The notes under the pieces are model-generated. The model worked only from the letters and a program-made list of their open reading frames with translations, was not told the origin of the DNA and did not search any database. Positions 63,757 to 64,000 of a stretch of DNA of 64,000 bases are shown here, piece by piece. The stretch comes from Pseudomonas sp. MYb185 (GTDB lineage Bacteria > Pseudomonadota > Gammaproteobacteria > Pseudomonadales > Pseudomonadaceae): positions 62,001-126,000 of the forward strand of contig NZ_PCQD01000007.1 of assembly GCF_002979975.1 (NCBI RefSeq). Direction: 5' to 3'. Positions within the stretch are counted from its first letter, which is position 1. Each line of letters opens with the position of its first letter. A program made the translations under genes and the position numbers.

Positions 63757-64000
63757 ATGGCCACATATGGCAGACTGGCACCCAGAACAAGGTCAACCGG
63801 CGGCGGTGGCAGCAACCCGCCCGCCGAGCTGAAACAGGAAATCTTCGGTGGCACGCTGATGGTGCGCGCCCAAGCAGCAGGTACCACCTATGAACCGCAG
63901 ACCGACAGCGTCGGCGCGCCTCCGCTGGAGATCGACCTGCTGCCGCATGTCGCCGACCCGATTGTGCCGGGCAGTCTGATATTCCAGTGGGGCGGCGAAA
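63757..64000 (+). CDS. Tail protein, 5' part
   Basis: Begins MATYGRLAPRTRSTGGGGSN and runs off the window with DPIVPGSLIFQWGGE, the same PGSL unit found in the preceding protein. It starts three bases after the previous stop. Probably the next tail-tip or fibre gene. Confidence 0.75.
   Translation, partial: MATYGRLAPRTRSTGGGGSNPPAELKQEIFGGTLMVRAQAAGTTYEPQTDSVGAPPLEIDLLPHVADPIVPGSLIFQWGGE

Larger units (their letters stand above)
34949..64000. mobile_element. Lambda-like siphophage prophage (right end outside window)
   Basis: From the tRNA-Arg(CCT) 3' end rightward, nearly all genes are phage-like: AlpA-like gene, leftward early operon, CI/Cro immunity switch with operators, CII-like and primase-helicase genes, holin, terminase, portal, ClpP-type protease, decoration and capsid proteins, tail genes and tape measure. 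The order of head genes (TerS, TerL, gpW-like, portal, protease, D-like, E-like, FII-like) is that of lambda. Neither integrase, endolysin nor attR is seen; they may lie beyond base 64000. Confidence 0.95.

Overview
The window is a Pseudomonas-type gammaproteobacterial chromosome (1-34871) joined at a tRNA-Arg(CCU) gene to a lambda-like siphophage prophage that runs off the right edge (34949-64000). The host gene order (prc-qor, apeB-rluA-minEDC-lpxL, argR-aruCFG-alaS-lysC-rsmA-tRNA-Ser-tRNA-Arg) is that of Pseudomonas. A sodium-pumping oxaloacetate decarboxylase operon (oadGAB) and a shortened aru cluster suggest a marine or halotolerant relative such as the Halopseudomonas lineage; this is inference from gene content only.

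Host part: a CinA-like fragment, a KGG-repeat stress protein, an FKBP isomerase lipoprotein, an apparent EAL-domain remnant, Prc protease, quinone oxidoreductase, aspartyl aminopeptidase, RluA, the MinCDE division-site system, a lipid A acyltransferase, a patatin phospholipase, RapA, three very small genes, a pyruvate-oxidase-like ThDP enzyme, a DTW-domain tRNA modifier, an SDR, ArgR with AruC/F/G, AlaS, LysC (with internal start for the beta subunit), RsmA/CsrA, two tRNAs, MgtE, OadGAB and AmrZ.

Prophage part: next to the tRNA lies an AlpA-like gene and a leftward operon of small overlapping genes (including PrtN-like and KilAC-like proteins). The immunity region follows: left operators, a higBA-type toxin-antitoxin pair, a three-gene RelE-like/XRE/beta-protein cassette in the position that rexAB has in lambda, CI, right operators and Cro. 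Then come a CII-like regulator, a zinc-finger protein, a toprim-VapE-type primase-helicase, a possible late regulator, holin, terminase, head genes, tail genes and BrnTA inside the tail module. CI probably controls both arms through matched CAAGCATGCTTG operator arrays. No integrase is visible at this end, and no tail-chaperone frameshift pair is visible between tail tube and tape measure.

Most interesting points: the cI-linked three-gene cassette as a candidate lysogen-expressed defence or toxin-antitoxin system, two three-site operator arrays, mutually exclusive hairpins plus a terminator in front of oadG, an amber codon in a conserved small early gene, a mismatched tRNA acceptor stem at the prophage edge, and a shared inserted domain in two different virion proteins.
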